A DNA stretch of 64,000 bases. It comes from Punica granatum. Taxonomy: Eukaryota; Streptophyta; Magnoliopsida; Myrtales; Lythraceae. Each line of letters opens with the position of its first letter. Positions within the stretch are counted from its first letter, which is position 1. Positions 1 through 12,300 of this stretch are shown here, piece after piece. The position numbers and the translations under genes are program-made. The stretch spans positions 25,948,811 through 26,012,810 of the forward strand of contig NC_045128.1 in NCBI RefSeq assembly GCF_007655135.1. The letters are read 5' to 3'. The notes under the pieces were generated by a model. The model saw only the letters and a program-made list of their open reading frames with translations. It searched no databases and had not been told where the DNA came from.

Positions 1-1290
1 AAAATTAATAACTGAAGAGCATTGTCAATTAGGGATCTCTTATTTTTGTTTATTGTTTAATAAATTGGACTTTGATCGCCGGTTGATTCGAATTTTAGAC
101 TATCTTCAATGGCAATGCCTACGTCGTCTCTGGCGCCAGGTGTCACGGAGAGAGACGCATGGCAGGCGTCTCTTCCACCGGGACTGTCCGATCTCCCTCC
201 AAAGAGATGCGTCTCTTTGCAGAGAGACCAGTCAGCGGCACCCATAGGACTCATGCGGCAACTGTTTTTCCTTTCTTTTTTTTTTAAGAGTCATTGGCTC
301 TTTTAATTTAAACTATTTATATGTAATTTATATAAATAATTTAATAATTATATAAATAATTTATATAATTTAAATAATCTATGATAATTTACATAAATAA
401 TTTATGCCTATTTTTATTATTAATTTCAATAACTTTTATATTTCATTATTTAATTTTTTAAATTATGTGTAATTAATTTAATTAATTTAAAATTACTGAA
501 AATTATTAATTAATCTAAATTTGAAAAACCACCTGTTGGATTATATCTGAAATCATACTCACCATAAGCGTTAAATTACTCACTAAATAAAATAGATGTT
601 AGTCATGTAATTCTTTTTGCTTGAACTGACATCATGTAATTTTATTTTGTTGTAATGAAAATCAATTAATTTGATTAATTTTTTTATTATCTATTATTTT
701 AAATAATTATTTAATTATATTTAAATAATTAAATATATTTTATTTATATATAATATTAGCTATATTCATTTTAAAAAATATAATATGTATGTGGGTCATC
801 ATGAGAGACTCAAAAAGAGAGATAATCATTGGAGTAAGAAGTCTATTTTTTTCTTTAATGTATCTTTATTTGACGTGGCGTTTACATGGAAGAGATGAAC
901 CATTTCAAAGAGTTGGGGAGTCTCTCCCATTGGAGATAGTCTTTGTGGAATTGGGTTTTCTTTCTTTCTTTTATCATGTTTAATCAATCGATTTTGATTG
1001 TTATTTTTATACTTTTATATATTTTAAAATTATAAAATTAATTTTTTGTTTTATTGAATTGGTTGGTTCTGTCTAGAAATGATACGATGGGTTCGTTGAG
1101 CGTGGTCCTAAATATATTTGCGCATTGTCATTTTACGCATGTATCACTGTGTATAGATAAGATTTTTTGATTAAAATCCAATGATAGAGATACAGTCGAA
1201 CTACTATAGTTACTTTTTTAGTCAAGCACTGTAGGATCACTCTGTACTATAAAGGACTTCTCAATATATACTTTGACGTCTCAATATATA
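1..1290. other. intergenic, AT-rich with a GC-richer patch
   Basis: No coding region is supported here. Bases 110-260 form a GC-richer patch with short GAGAGAC/GTCTC words, and 785-960 has a second patch with similar gagagact/agtctct words. Such patches are typical of worn non-autonomous transposons, but no element borders are clear. The rest is AT-rich. Confidence 0.5.
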
Positions 1291-1294
1291 CTTT

Positions 1295-1595
1295 CAACTC
1301 AACTCAACTCAACTCCACTTACCTTCAATTCAACATTACAATCATTACTTTTTTTTTTATTTTTTAAATATTTTTAACCATTCGATTCAATTTTTAATAT
1401 TAAATTCTCTTAACTATTCATTACTTTTTCACAATTCAACAACACAATCATTACTTAATCATTATTTTCTCTCAATTATTTATTACTTTTTTACACTTTT
1501 TCTCATAATTCAACAATACAATCATTACAAACTAATTAAAATCAAAACTCAGCTCAGCTCAACTCAATTCAACTCAACTCTCAATCCAAACACAC
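1295..1595 (+). mobile_element. MITE family A, copy 1
   Basis: This AT-rich non-coding element has aactc pentamer runs at both ends and the right terminus ccaaacacac. Its body is nearly the same as the copy at 1636-1947 (shared words such as attcaacaacacaatcatta). It also matches, in inverted orientation, the copies near 8.4 and 32.7 kb. The left terminus is damaged. The superfamily is not resolved. Confidence 0.75.
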
Positions 1596-1635
1596 CCCTA
1601 GGATTTGGATAGGGATTCGCCGGGGTATACAACCA

Positions 1636-1947
1636 TGTGTGTTTGGCTTCAAAACTTTTTTTAACTCAACTCAACTCAATTCCACTTATTTTCAATTCAA
1701 CATCACAATCATTACTTTTTTCCCTTTTTTTAAATTTTTTTAACCATTCAATTCAATTTTTAATATTAAATTTACTCAACTATTCATTACTTTTTCACAA
1801 TTCAACAACACAATCATTACTTAATCATTATTTTCTCTCAATTATTTATTACTTTTTTACACTTTTTCTCATAATTCAACAATACAATCATTACAAACCA
1901 ATTAAAACCAAAACTCAACTCAACTCAACTCTCAATCCAAACACACA
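1636..1947 (+). mobile_element. MITE family A, copy 2
   Basis: This is the most complete copy, with short terminal inverted repeats TGTGTTTGG at the left and CCAAACACA at the right. It has no coding capacity; the long open frame through it is a by-product of its low-complexity sequence. It lies in the same direction as copy 1, about 40 bp away. Confidence 0.75.
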
Positions 1948-1959
1948 TTGATCATTCTT

Positions 1960-2945
1960 TTCAAGGGGTGGGTTTAAGATGGATGAGTGATAATATTATT
2001 GCCCTTACTTTTTGTCTCAAGTTTGCAAAATTGCCACTAAATGAAAGAAGAAAGGAGAGGGACCAGTAGTGGTTCAACGGGTGACTACCACCCTGACCAG
2101 GTCTCTAGTGGTATCAAATTTCGCCGTCGGCTTGGATTGGGCAGTAATAGTTAGCATTGGGCCTCCATTGTCCAAAATAGTCCTCCCCATCTCCTCTCCT
2201 CAAAGAGAGAGAGAGAGAGAGAGAGAGGAGGGAGAAGGGGGCATCGATCCAGTCAAGGTAGTCGATGGCATCAAAGGTCATTGACGACCTAGACTGAGCC
2301 TTTGACGACCTAGACTGAGGCGCAGTCATGGTCAGCATTGAGCCACCACTACTCCTTCTCCCCGTCTTTCTATCTCTCTTACGAGATAAGTGAAATAAAT
2401 GATTTTGGGACAGTAGAGGCTCGACGCTGATTACCACTGTTCAATTTAGTGCCTGAGAGCCCTGATGCCACTGTTGACCTGGCAAGGGCGGTGGTTGCCG
2501 ACACTCGTCCACCACCTCCCCCTTTTCGTCACAGCAATTCAATCGACGTGTTCTTTTATATTTCATTCTCGATTTTATTATTATTTTGATAAATTGAAGA
2601 GAGATTAATTTAACGACATCTCCATCATTCTAGTTTCATGTATCCGCCTCAGTCTTGACATATCAAGAACGTTTGATTGGGTTGTTTAATATTCATATAA
2701 TTTTCAATCTCATCTTAACCTCCTTTATATGATCCCATCCTAACCGGACAACGGGCATCTGATCAACTCGTGATCTTTCCCCAGTTGTTGATCGTCCAGT
2801 CCTCATGAGAACAGCGGACTTTCCGAGTAATAATGTGACGCGTTAAGAATCTATCAATCGATGCTGTCTATTCAGGAGAGGACGGGACGGGCTACCGCGA
2901 CCGTTGAAAATGTTCCGACCGCCCACGTAAAGAAGGTCCGTTCCG
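1960..2945. other. intergenic, with (AG)n microsatellite
   Basis: No gene is supported. An (AG)12 tract lies at 2204-2227. A direct repeat of tttgacgacctagactgag occurs near 2280 and 2300. The GC-richer stretch 2060-2520 resembles other transposon-like GC patches near 20.4 and 39.4 kb. The last ~100 bp is the AMY2 promoter. Confidence 0.5.
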
Positions 2946-2957
2946 TTCCCCCTCCCA

Positions 2958-2964
2958 TATAAAA
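2958..2964 (+). promoter_or_regulatory. AMY2: TATA box of the alpha-amylase gene
   Basis: TATAAAA is followed about 30 bp downstream by a CA-rich stretch (near 2990-3000) suited to a transcription start. The amylase leader and start codon lie further downstream on the same strand. Confidence 0.6.
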
Positions 2965-2989
2965 CGGCTCTCAACTCAAAACGCATCCT

Positions 2990-3877
2990 TTCACACTCAG
3001 CAAAGCAAGAATCACCAGCTGCTGCGAAAGTCCACCCCCACTCTCCTTCTCCTGCTCACGATTCCTCCTTTTCATGGTGGTGGAAGAACCCCAAGTAGAG
3101 AAGAAGCTGATTGGTTCCCCTCCCTCCTTCCTCTGTCGTCGTCATCGTTACTGTTACCTCAGCTGTCCGCCATTTGCTGAAATTCGATCCCCGCGGCCCC
3201 TTTTCGTTGGCCGATCGAACCCGTATCTCCTCTCTCTCTCTCTCTCTCGCCTTTCCAGAGTCCCATTCCCTGGAGCTCCGTCACCCCAATTCCCTCGAAT
3301 ATTCATCCCTTCTTTCTCCCCTCACTTTTCCTCTGCTATTTATGCCGCTGTGTTTCGGCCTGCCCTGTGTCGCGATCCCGCTCCGATTCAATTCGTCTCA
3401 TGCTTTGTCTCAGCCGGGTAATTGTTTTCCCCTTTGTTTACTCCTTGCCAAATGCCCATTTAACGAGTTCACCTTCACGTGTCTATATGCTTTCGAGCTG
3501 GGCATCATCTACACGGATGATTGACGCCTTGGTACTATTTCCCGCAACCTGTATGGCTTCTTCAGACACTGCCGTGAAAGAACTGGCCAATTTCTTCAAT
3601 GTTCAGCTCTTGGTTTTGACATTCTAGTGATAACTTCGGCTTTGCTTTTGCTGTCGTATATTCCGTGATTAATAAGATAATATTGACATTTGGTTGGGAA
3701 AAGTAGTAAATCCTACTGCAAGAATGGACATGAGATGTACATTTGTTTCGAGATAGATTTCTGAACTTACAGTGAAATAAGTGATGTTTGTGGATTAATT
3801 CCCATTGCAGGACATTATAAAGGAGGAACCTTTCCTTGATCAGCATTGCGTTTCGGAGAAGTCTCAGTTGAGGAGAC
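2990..3877 (+). other. AMY2: alpha-amylase 5' leader with probable intron and uORF
   Basis: The leader is pyrimidine-rich, with a (TC)9 run at 3231-3248. A likely intron in the 5' UTR runs from the GT at 3418 to the AG at 3809-3810 (cccattgcag). An upstream ATG at 3074 opens 114 codons to that donor; if spliced, it ends three codons later at TAA. It is therefore a long upstream ORF, not part of the amylase. The intron borders are inferred from consensus sequence only. Confidence 0.45.
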
Positions 3878-6800
3878 ATGAGTAACCAGAACAATGTATT
3901 CACTCTCTCGTTTCTTCTTCCTTGTTGCAGTCACTCAATTTTGTTGTAATGGATTAACATATTCGTTTTGATCCTGCTCTTATTTAGTATTGTTTTCTGG
4001 TACAGAACTATGATGAAAACAATCAACAGGTCGATATCGGTGGGTCTTCTATTCTTTCTAATGTTTATCGCCTTTCTACCGTGACTTTCTAATGCATAGG
4101 CTATGACTTAGTAGACCCGGAGCTTTGCTCATGTATCGTTCACCATGAAAAGGAAACTTTGGACTCACATAGTATTACTGCCCGGCTATTCAATTTATTT
4201 CCATGCCTTGAGATCAGAAACCTCTTCAGAGTTTCGTTCCAAACTTGCTTTTCAAGCTTTTTGGTGGCCTCTACTTGTCTACGAGTTTTGTCTGTGAGGA
4301 AATCTGAATGATCTGTTGCTATATATTTTTCAGGTGCTATACTACGCAAAGGAAGGGAAATTCTTCTTCAGGTAAAAATCTGGGAATGAGTAGCTGCTGT
4401 GTTCTTTAATGACTTAAAAACGACATAAGTTAAGTCTGAAAATTTGTAATGAGTAACTGAAATTTTCACCAACAGGGTTTCAACTGGGAATCTCACAAAC
4501 ACAATTGGTGGAGAAACTTGGAGCAGAAAGTTCCAGATTTAGCAAAATCTGGATTTACATCAGTGTGGTTGCCACCTGCGACTCACTCTTTTTCTCCTGA
4601 AGGTTCGAAGGACAGCTCTCATCATATTCTAGAATCAGATTTTAAGGTCGCTTGGTCCGACTTCAACTGACCTCTTTCTTCTCTTGATAATTTCCTGGAT
4701 CAATTTCAGGCTATCTTCCGCAAAACCTGAATGACTTAAATTCTTCATATGGATCTGAGCATTTACTGAAACAACTACTTCAAAAGATGAAGCAGTACAA
4801 AGTTCGAGCGATGGCTGATATAGTCATCAACCACCGTGTCGGCACCTCTAAGGGACATAATGGAATGTATAATCGTTATGACGGAATTCCACTATCATGG
4901 GATGAACGTGCCGTCACATCTTGTACGGGTGGATTGGTAATTTCCAAACATAACTTTTACTTCATCGAGATAGATGCTCTGCACACTGAAACACCTTCAT
5001 CTTTCAAAGGGAAGAGATTGTGGCTCTGATTAATTGAAAAGCAACTTATAAACAATTCTAGAAAACTGTCGACTTTTTCAGTTTCTTACTCTGGAAAATG
5101 CAAAAGATGTTTTTCCTTCTTATAGGAAAGATTATTATTAGTGTGGACACACTTCAGAAAATGTTTTGTTCCGCTTTGTCCATCCTGCTCTCGCAATGTC
5201 TCCTGTAACATTGAAGGAAAATTTGTATGCAATAATTTTTTCTTAATGCAACAGAACCTAAGCTAAAGTTTCTCCAAAGCAAATAGATTCTCAACATGAA
5301 GAAGCGATATGTTGAATAACATGCTAATCTGAGTTTTTTTTGTCTATTTTCAGGGCAGTAAAAGCACAGGAGACAACTTCAACGGGGTACCAAACATTGA
5401 TCACAGTCAACATTTTGTTCGGAATGACCTCATAAAGTGGATGCAGTGGCTACGGAGTGTTGGTTTTCAAGATTTCCGCTTTGATTTTGCGAGGGGGTAT
5501 ATATCTCCCAATTTCCATTTTATGTGTTTCCTTCTTCTAATTCATTACTATCCCCAAACTCAATTCCCATGTTTTCCGAATTCAGATATTCACCGAAATA
5601 TGTGAAAGAGTACATTGAAGGTGCCAAACCCTTATTTTCTGTTGGGGAGTATTGGGACTCTTGTAATTACCATGGTCATGAATTGGACTACAATCAAGGT
5701 ATTGTACTCTAAAATGTTACATCTTGCATGTTTCAACAACTGTATTTTGTATTATTCACATTCATGCGCATCTCAGTGTCTTTTTGGATTAGATGAAAAT
5801 GGCTGTGTTTAAGCGTTGGAAGTGTTTATCGATTGAGTTGCAGACAGCCACAGGCAGCGGATCATCAACTGGATTGATGGAACAGGACAGCTTTCAGCTA
5901 CATTTGATTTCACAACTAAAGGAATTCTTCAGGTAGACTGTTCACCAGAAATTCTCTGTTTGCGATTTATTCTTTTCTAATAGTTATCCGTATTATTGAT
6001 GGATCACACAATGAGGATTCAAGATATTATATTATTTTCTCGGATCATAATTTCCTGTTAATCAGAGATCATTATTTCTTGGCTCACTTTCTGAAGGTAT
6101 TTTGGGTCATGAGTGTAGATATATTGCTGAATATATATAATGTCAGTTGTTTGAATAGCAAGCAGGAATTCTCAACCAAAAAAAAAAAAAACGGAATTTA
6201 AGTTTCTTCCTTAATCTTCTGTTTCAAGTAATCAGGTTATGCATTCTCCATGTGCCATGCAGGAAGCTGTTAAAGGACAGTTCTGGCGTCTGCGTGATGC
6301 ACAGGGGAAGCCGCCTGGTGTTATGGGATGGTGGCCTTCAAGGGCTGTGACTTTCCTCGATAATCACGACACAGGTTCCACTCAGGTACCGACTCCCAAA
6401 TCCTTCCGTCATGATTATTCATCTGATAAGAACAGACAGACTTTTCCTTAATCGAGACTGGTCAAAAAATTTCTCGCGGATATTTCTATTATGTATTTAT
6501 TAGCAGGGCAGGTGGACAGCATGTTCATTCACTAGTGGATACTTGATGATTGCTCTCTCTTGTAGTCCTAGCGAAATTAAATAAATGAATCATCAGGTTC
6601 GAGTTTAGGATTAGGAAATGGCCCAAACGATGTGACATACCTGATAATTGGAACTATGGGAAGCAAGCTTTAGTTGAGTTGGACTCACAAACACTATCAC
6701 CCATGAAAAATATGAAGGCTGTCTAAGTTAAAGATTGCATCGGTAGACTTTTGTTTCGGGACGTGGAATCATCTACTAAAGGCGTAATGCGATCTTCTTG

Positions 6801-7291
6801 GTCTTTGCAGGCTCATTGGCCTTTCCCACGGAATAATGTTATGGAGGGTTATGCTTACATACTGACTCACCCGGGGATTCCAGCTGTCTTTTATGACCAT
6901 TTCTATGACTGGGGCAACTCTACGCATGACAAAATCGTGAAACTGGTATATGCTATATCACTTCTTATTCCTTATCTACCGACCATAGTTATTCTCTATA
7001 GACAAACAGATTGGCTGGCATTTGCTTAGATTGTGATTGGTGTTTCTGAGAACTATGATTTTCGAGGATCGTACCTCATCCTTTACGTTTTTGTTTCAGA
7101 TTGACATTCGAAAGAGTCAAGACATCCACAGCCGATCATCAATCCAGATCCTGGAGGCACAGCCGAACCTGTATTCGGCAATGATTGGGGAGAAACTGTG
7201 CATGAAGATCGGGGACGGTTCATGGTGCCCTTCGGGCAGAGAATGGACGCTTGCCACATCCGGCCACCAATACGCTGTCTGGCAAAAGTAA
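3878..7291 (+). CDS. AMY2: alpha-amylase, cytosolic AMY2 type (GH13)
   Basis: Endo-acting alpha-1,4-glucan hydrolase of family GH13. I join 11 exons: 3878-3895, 4006-4039, 4334-4371, 4476-4602, 4710-4936, 5354-5496, 5586-5698, 5844-5932, 6263-6385, 6811-6945 and 7100-7291. All borders are GT..AG and phases agree, giving 412 aa, close to Arabidopsis AMY2. Visible landmarks are [11 protein letters not shown] (barrel strand 3 region), FRFDFARG with the likely nucleophile Asp192, VGEYWDS with the acid Glu217, and FLDNHDTGS with Asp299. The C-terminus [16 protein letters not shown] is typical of plant enzymes. No signal or transit peptide is visible, which fits the cytosolic AMY2 class, not the secreted (AMY1) or plastid (AMY3) class. 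The 6-codon first exon is the least certain part. The reading frame is intact. Confidence 0.93.
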
Positions 7292-7565
7292 TACAAAATA
7301 GCTGAGTCATAGCTGTTTAGCTATTACAAATATTATATGAATGCATGACAAGGGAGCAGATGCTGAATCGGCGAAACAGATCTGTTGTACTTTGTGTCGC
7401 GATTCTATATCCTCCCGAAGATGAATTGTAGTAGTCTACTTAGCATATTTATATACGAATATGTATGCATACGAATACAGCCTATATCTATGTAGAGATG
7501 GAGGAGAATGCGAATAAATTAGCTCCCTAATATGAATTTTGATGGAGCCACGGTATGTCTGTGGA

Positions 7566-7571
7566 AATAAA
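7566..7571 (+). terminator. AMY2: poly(A) signal candidate of the amylase gene
   Basis: AATAAA lies 275 bp after the stop codon, at the end of a plausible 3' UTR and before AT-rich intergenic DNA. Confidence 0.4.
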
Positions 7572-7599
7572 GAATAATTTTCAGCAGTTCGTGCTTTTA

Positions 7600-8420
7600 T
7601 TTATTTATTAATTATGTGAATTTCTCTTACCTTGGTCTGCCAGTAGGAGTGCAAGCAATTTTTTTTTTATTATTATTCAATGGGCTCCAAATAATAAATA
7701 TTGTATACGTTGGTTGGAGCATTACGACGTTTTGGGAAGGCATCATAGCGAAAATCAAATTCACTCTTCTTGGTCGCTTCCTAGAAATGATTCCTCTCCT
7801 GATCAGAAAAATCCATTCAAAGTGAAGAACACAATACGAGCGATCAACAGTCAATTCAAACATCACGTTTTTGGACTTAATATAATTAGTTAGAATCACA
7901 TTCTCGATTTGATTTTCGGCATACGTCTTCATACGGATTTGACCAGAAATTCTTCTAATCGTAACTGGACTTCTGTTACCAGTCTATGACATGGTTAACC
8001 TGATCATCTGTTTGGATCACTGTAGAGGCCCGAAATGTAACTGGCAAAGGATGCCAGTTGTTGGGAATTCGAATCTGCCCGAGGACTCAAAAACTTCATC
8101 AGAAGGTAGCTAATTAATGACTTGATGTTTTATCAATATATCCGTAATAGAGATATTCGATTGGTCCAAAATCAAATGAGAAGCTGTCTTCGACTATCGT
8201 TCTTACATAAAAGGACACATCTAGCTATAAATATTGAATGACGACATGAAAACGCAAACCTCTCTGCCCTAAAACGATGATACCATGGGACGGACCGGAC
8301 GGACATGTGAAAACTTCAAGGGTTGGAGACGGGTTTTTCAAACATTACTTAGCGCCAACGACAAACCCCTTATGCACATTCAAAAAAATCAACCCATTTC
8401 ACCAAAGTATTGAAGCCCTT
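7600..8420. other. intergenic
   Basis: No gene, RNA or clear repeat is supported. Short open frames near 7616-7932 occur on both strands without codon bias or recognisable domains. Confidence 0.5.
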
Positions 8421-8422
8421 CA

Positions 8423-8745
8423 GGTGTGTTTGGTTTTAGAATTAAAGTAGAGTTGAATTTTAATTTTAATTGGATTATAATGATTGTATTGTTGAATTAT
8501 CAGAAAAAATATGAAAAAGTAATAAATAGTTAAGAGAAAGTGATGATTGTGTAATGATTATATTGTTGAATTGTTGAAAAAGTAATGAATAATTGAAAGA
8601 ATTTAGTATTAAAAATTGAATTGAGTATAATGAAGTTGCATGTTGATTTATATATGGGGCCCACCTTTTTGAATTGGAAGATTGATTTTTATTTTGTAGT
8701 GAGTAGAGTAAAGGTCAGAGTTTAAATCTTAAAATCAGATTGCAA
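8423..8745 (-). mobile_element. MITE family A, copy 3 (inverted)
   Basis: It starts with ggtgtgtttggtttt and its body is the reverse complement of the copies at 1.3-1.9 kb (for example gaaaaagtaatgaataattg). The far end is degenerate. It sits directly upstream of the first PIP peptide gene, within 100 bp of that gene's W-boxes. Confidence 0.65.
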
Positions 8746-8783
8746 AATCATAAGTGATTTTCAGCCTGCATGACTCGTACTTA

Positions 8784-8903
8784 TTGACTAATTCAAAACA
8801 AGTCCTCAGTCAACACGGAACCCCCACTTAATGAAGCCCACCATGCTACGTCAACCAACGCCCCCAACACACTCACACATCACTCCCCTCTTCGCCATAA
8901 ATA
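8784..8903 (+). promoter_or_regulatory. PIP1: PIP1 promoter: W-boxes and TATA-like box
   Basis: TTGACT occurs at 8784-8789 on the plus strand and again at 8808-8813 on the minus strand (seen as AGTCAA). ATAAATA at 8897-8903 is the likely TATA element. W-boxes bind WRKY factors and are typical of pattern-triggered immunity genes. Function here is inferred. Confidence 0.5.
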
Positions 8904-8996
8904 CTCCCATCACCCCCCAACAAGTTTCCCATCGCACCAACATTGCAACCACAACTTCAGCAAAGCCTCATTTTGTAATCCCTAAGCGCAAGAAAA

Positions 8997-9212
8997 ATGG
9001 CTTGTTTTCGAAGGATCAATGTTCTCCTGATCGTTCTGGTGATCTTTGTGGTAGTTCTGAGCAGCGGCGGGGTTGAGGCTGCGCGTGCACTGCCGGAAGA
9101 GTTTGCCCGAGCAAACCACCTGTCCTCGGCATATGAGAGGGCCAAATACACCATGTCTTTCTGGTTCGAGCGATTGGCTTCCGGGCCTAGTCCCCGTGGA
9201 CCCGGTCATTGA
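8997..9212 (+). CDS. PIP1: PAMP-induced secreted peptide precursor (PIP1-like)
   Basis: A 71 aa single-exon precursor. It has a basic start (MACFRR), a hydrophobic signal peptide at about residues 8-24 ending near GGVEAARA, a variable middle (LPEEFARANHLSSAYERAK), and the C-terminal core RLASGPSPRGPGH directly before the stop. That SGPS..GPGH core defines PIP/PIPL peptides. In Arabidopsis, PIP1 is secreted, processed and sensed by the receptor kinase RLK7 to amplify immunity. The two prolines after SG may be hydroxylated. The leader carries W-boxes, and a poly(A) signal candidate (AATAAA) lies at 9352. A paralogue sits 6.5 kb downstream on the same strand. Confidence 0.9.
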   Translation: MACFRRINVLLIVLVIFVVVLSSGGVEAARALPEEFARANHLSSAYERAKYTMSFWFERLASGPSPRGPGH

Positions 9213-9369
9213 GTTATTTGATAAGTTCATTGGTTACAATATTGTAATGGAATTTAGCTATAGCTAAATAATCAATTAGAAAGGGGTATACTTTTCTTTT
9301 CTTTTTTGTAATGATAGGCCAAAAGACGGGGTGTAACCTATGTAAATGCAAAATAAAATTCTTTAATTC

Positions 9370-12300
9370 CATAATATGGATTCTTCTTAAAGTTGCCAAA
9401 ATCATACAATTCCATACTATTGGCTTTGATGTGTTTGGTGCCTGCCGTCCTTTCTATCACAATTACAAACACCATATTAACATGGTCAATGACATGTCAG
9501 GAAATCAAATTTTCCGTGTCAAAAGATTAAATAAGTATTTTAGTTAGTGTAACTTTCAAATTCAGAGAAAAAAAAGTTAAGAAGAATTCGGCATGGCCAT
9601 GTTACACTCAACCCAAATTCAAATTCTACCCCTGAAATTTCTTTCATATCCTCTACTTGTCCTATCTTTTGCGCCTTATTAGGATTCAGGGCCCTATTTT
9701 GGATCCATAGTGTATTTTCTCCCCCCTTTTTATTTTTAACAAATGAGATTCATGAATTTATTATTACGAAAATAAAAATCTAAATAAAGGATATAAGTAG
9801 TCCATCGACAAAAGTCAAACCCGAATACTTTTGATGTATGCACATCACAAGTTTTAAAACAGATTTGATCGGTCGTTGTTGAACATTTTTCAGAGAAATA
9901 TATTGCAGTACTTAAAGCTTGAATGCGAAAATTTATAAAAACATAAAGAGCATTGTGAGAGAGAGTATGATCATACTCTCGTATCTTTCTTTAATTTTTT
10001 GTTAATTTAATAATTTATTTTAGTACAATTGTTTACTTATCTATTATATTATAGAGTAGATTAAAAAGAAAATTTTCATCCATATACATATTTGTTTTAT
10101 TAAATAATTTAAAATTTAAAAATAAATAGATTGTTTATAACCTTAAGAAAAAGAAGAATCGATTCCACTATCCTTTTCTTTTTTTTTTGGTGATCAAGCC
10201 CCCTCGTTATCTTTCTCATTAAAATATAAAATTGCAAAAACCGAAAAATACATTTATTTATTTTTTTTTACCTATACCCTCTTTATATTTTCTCAGTTTT
10301 ATGTTTCAAATTTCGTCACATATTCATTATTAATATAAAGAGAAACTGAGGAAGGGCTCATAGTATAATGGCACAATATGTCGTTCGGTATCAAGAGATT
10401 TTAGGTTCAATCATCAACAGTGAAATTTATATGCCTCTTTATTTCGCTTTATTTTTTTCTTTATACTAGATCATTACAGAGGTATTAGGGCTTTACCCAG
10501 CCCGACTAATCCCCTCCATCCCGCACTCTACGAGCTCATGAGACGGATAAATTGGCGGGAAGCTGTGCGGAGACCTCAAAAGAATTTGAATTTGAGGAGA
10601 CAGTGTGGTAAACTACTCACACAATTCCTATCCCAAACCCCTTGGGGTTGATGTGTTCATTTACTTAACGGGTGTACATTCACGTCCAAACTCTCCCATC
10701 CATACTTTATCTTTTTAATAAATTAAGAATCGGAGAGGTTGAACATTGGAGGAAAGAGAGGGGAGAATAATATCAATTTTCCTAGAGCGGAGAGGTTGTC
10801 ACTCCCTTCCCGCTCTGTATCTGATCGCTCTTGCTCTGTTTTCCTAAGAGCATGGCCGCTGATTTATTGGAGGAGAACGAGTTCCAAAATCATTATATAT
10901 GCAAGAATCTCATATTGTTTCAAGTTTTATAGCTACAGGGCCGGAGGAGCTCTGCCAGTCAACCAGATGGTGGCTGGCGCTCCGAATGTGTTGATCGATG
11001 ATGAAAAGATGCCAGTGCAGGGTATGGCCGTGGCTTGGGTCAAGGGTCATATTTCCATGGCCAACCATTTTGGAAGCTCGACATCTCGAAACGCCCTGCC
11101 CATTTCTTCTATTGTAGTTTACTTGTGCGTTTTTGAGATGGACTGTGACTATGCTCAATCGTCTGTTAAGGTTTTTCGTAGTGAAGGTCCAGGCTATGTT
11201 AGATGCAACCAAGTCCCTCGAGCGATCCTTCTGTGCAGGACCTGAGCGTGAGAGACGTAGTCCATATATTGTCCATTTCTCCGGGTGCTTCTTTGCTGCT
11301 AGCTACTTCGTTTACCCATAACGTCCTCTTCTAGGACGTCTCGAGACTCATTGACGTATAGGTAAATATTTTCGATTGCACCGAAAAATTGATTTCTCTG
11401 TTGCTGATTCTGATAACCATGTAGATCATGGAACCGCGAATGTCACCCTTCGAATTGGAAGAGTCGAGTCACCTTCTGGAGTGTCTCTGACTGGATGACA
11501 CCTCCTTCCTTCTCCTGTCGAGCAGGATAACATGCACTGCGGAGCAATCCGTGACCCTGCCGGATTAAGAAAACTCATTGCCATGGGGCGGGGGAAGAGG
11601 ATTAGCATCTTGACTTCGGATAACTTCACACAGACACTCACCATTAAAATTGAAAAAAAATATTGTATTGCTGTTGTATTCCTCATTTTTAAGCACTTCA
11701 AGAAATTTGTGTTATTCTTATATTTAAGCACTCATAACAAAGTTGCATCATTTGTGATTTTTAAGCAATTTAGTAAATTTGTGTCGTTTCTCATTCTTAA
11801 GTACTTTAGAAAATTAATAGTTTCTTCATTAATGAGAGCAAGATACACTACTTCATCACGAGTGTCCAACTCAGCAAATGCATGTGCAAGCTGTGTTTTT
11901 TAGTACTTCATTAAGCATTTGCTACCTTTGAGCAATCTAATGGGGAAGAGGAATACTTTTTGCAACTGTTAAAAATCATAATTGATCATATTGATAGGAT
12001 CGACACAAATAGTAATGACGTGCGAGAGAGAGTAAGGAGAGTGTGCAGAGGACTGTTAGCCAATGGGGCGCATTTTTTATATTCTAATAGAAGGGAAAGT
12101 GATATACGTCTTACATCTTACTGTGGTAATAAAATAATCTGTCCAACTTCCACTCTATATTTTTTATTCAATGTATTTTTCTTTTTTGAGCTACGCATCG
12201 TATGAATTGTTGGACTCCTAACCTTGCAAATCTTCATTGTATTCTTCAATTAAGTATTTTTGCAAAGCGACTAACCATTTGAAGCATAACCGTTTGACAA

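Noticed and set aside
1637..1951. 104-codon open frame
   Set aside because: Lies wholly inside a MITE made of A/T-rich repeats; leucine/serine/asparagine composition is a by-product of the repeat.
10739..11321. 168-codon and overlapping 100-codon minus-strand frames
   Set aside because: No ATG for the longer one, no recognisable domain, frames open on both strands at once, and no clear splice sites. Kept only as a note in the intergenic entry.
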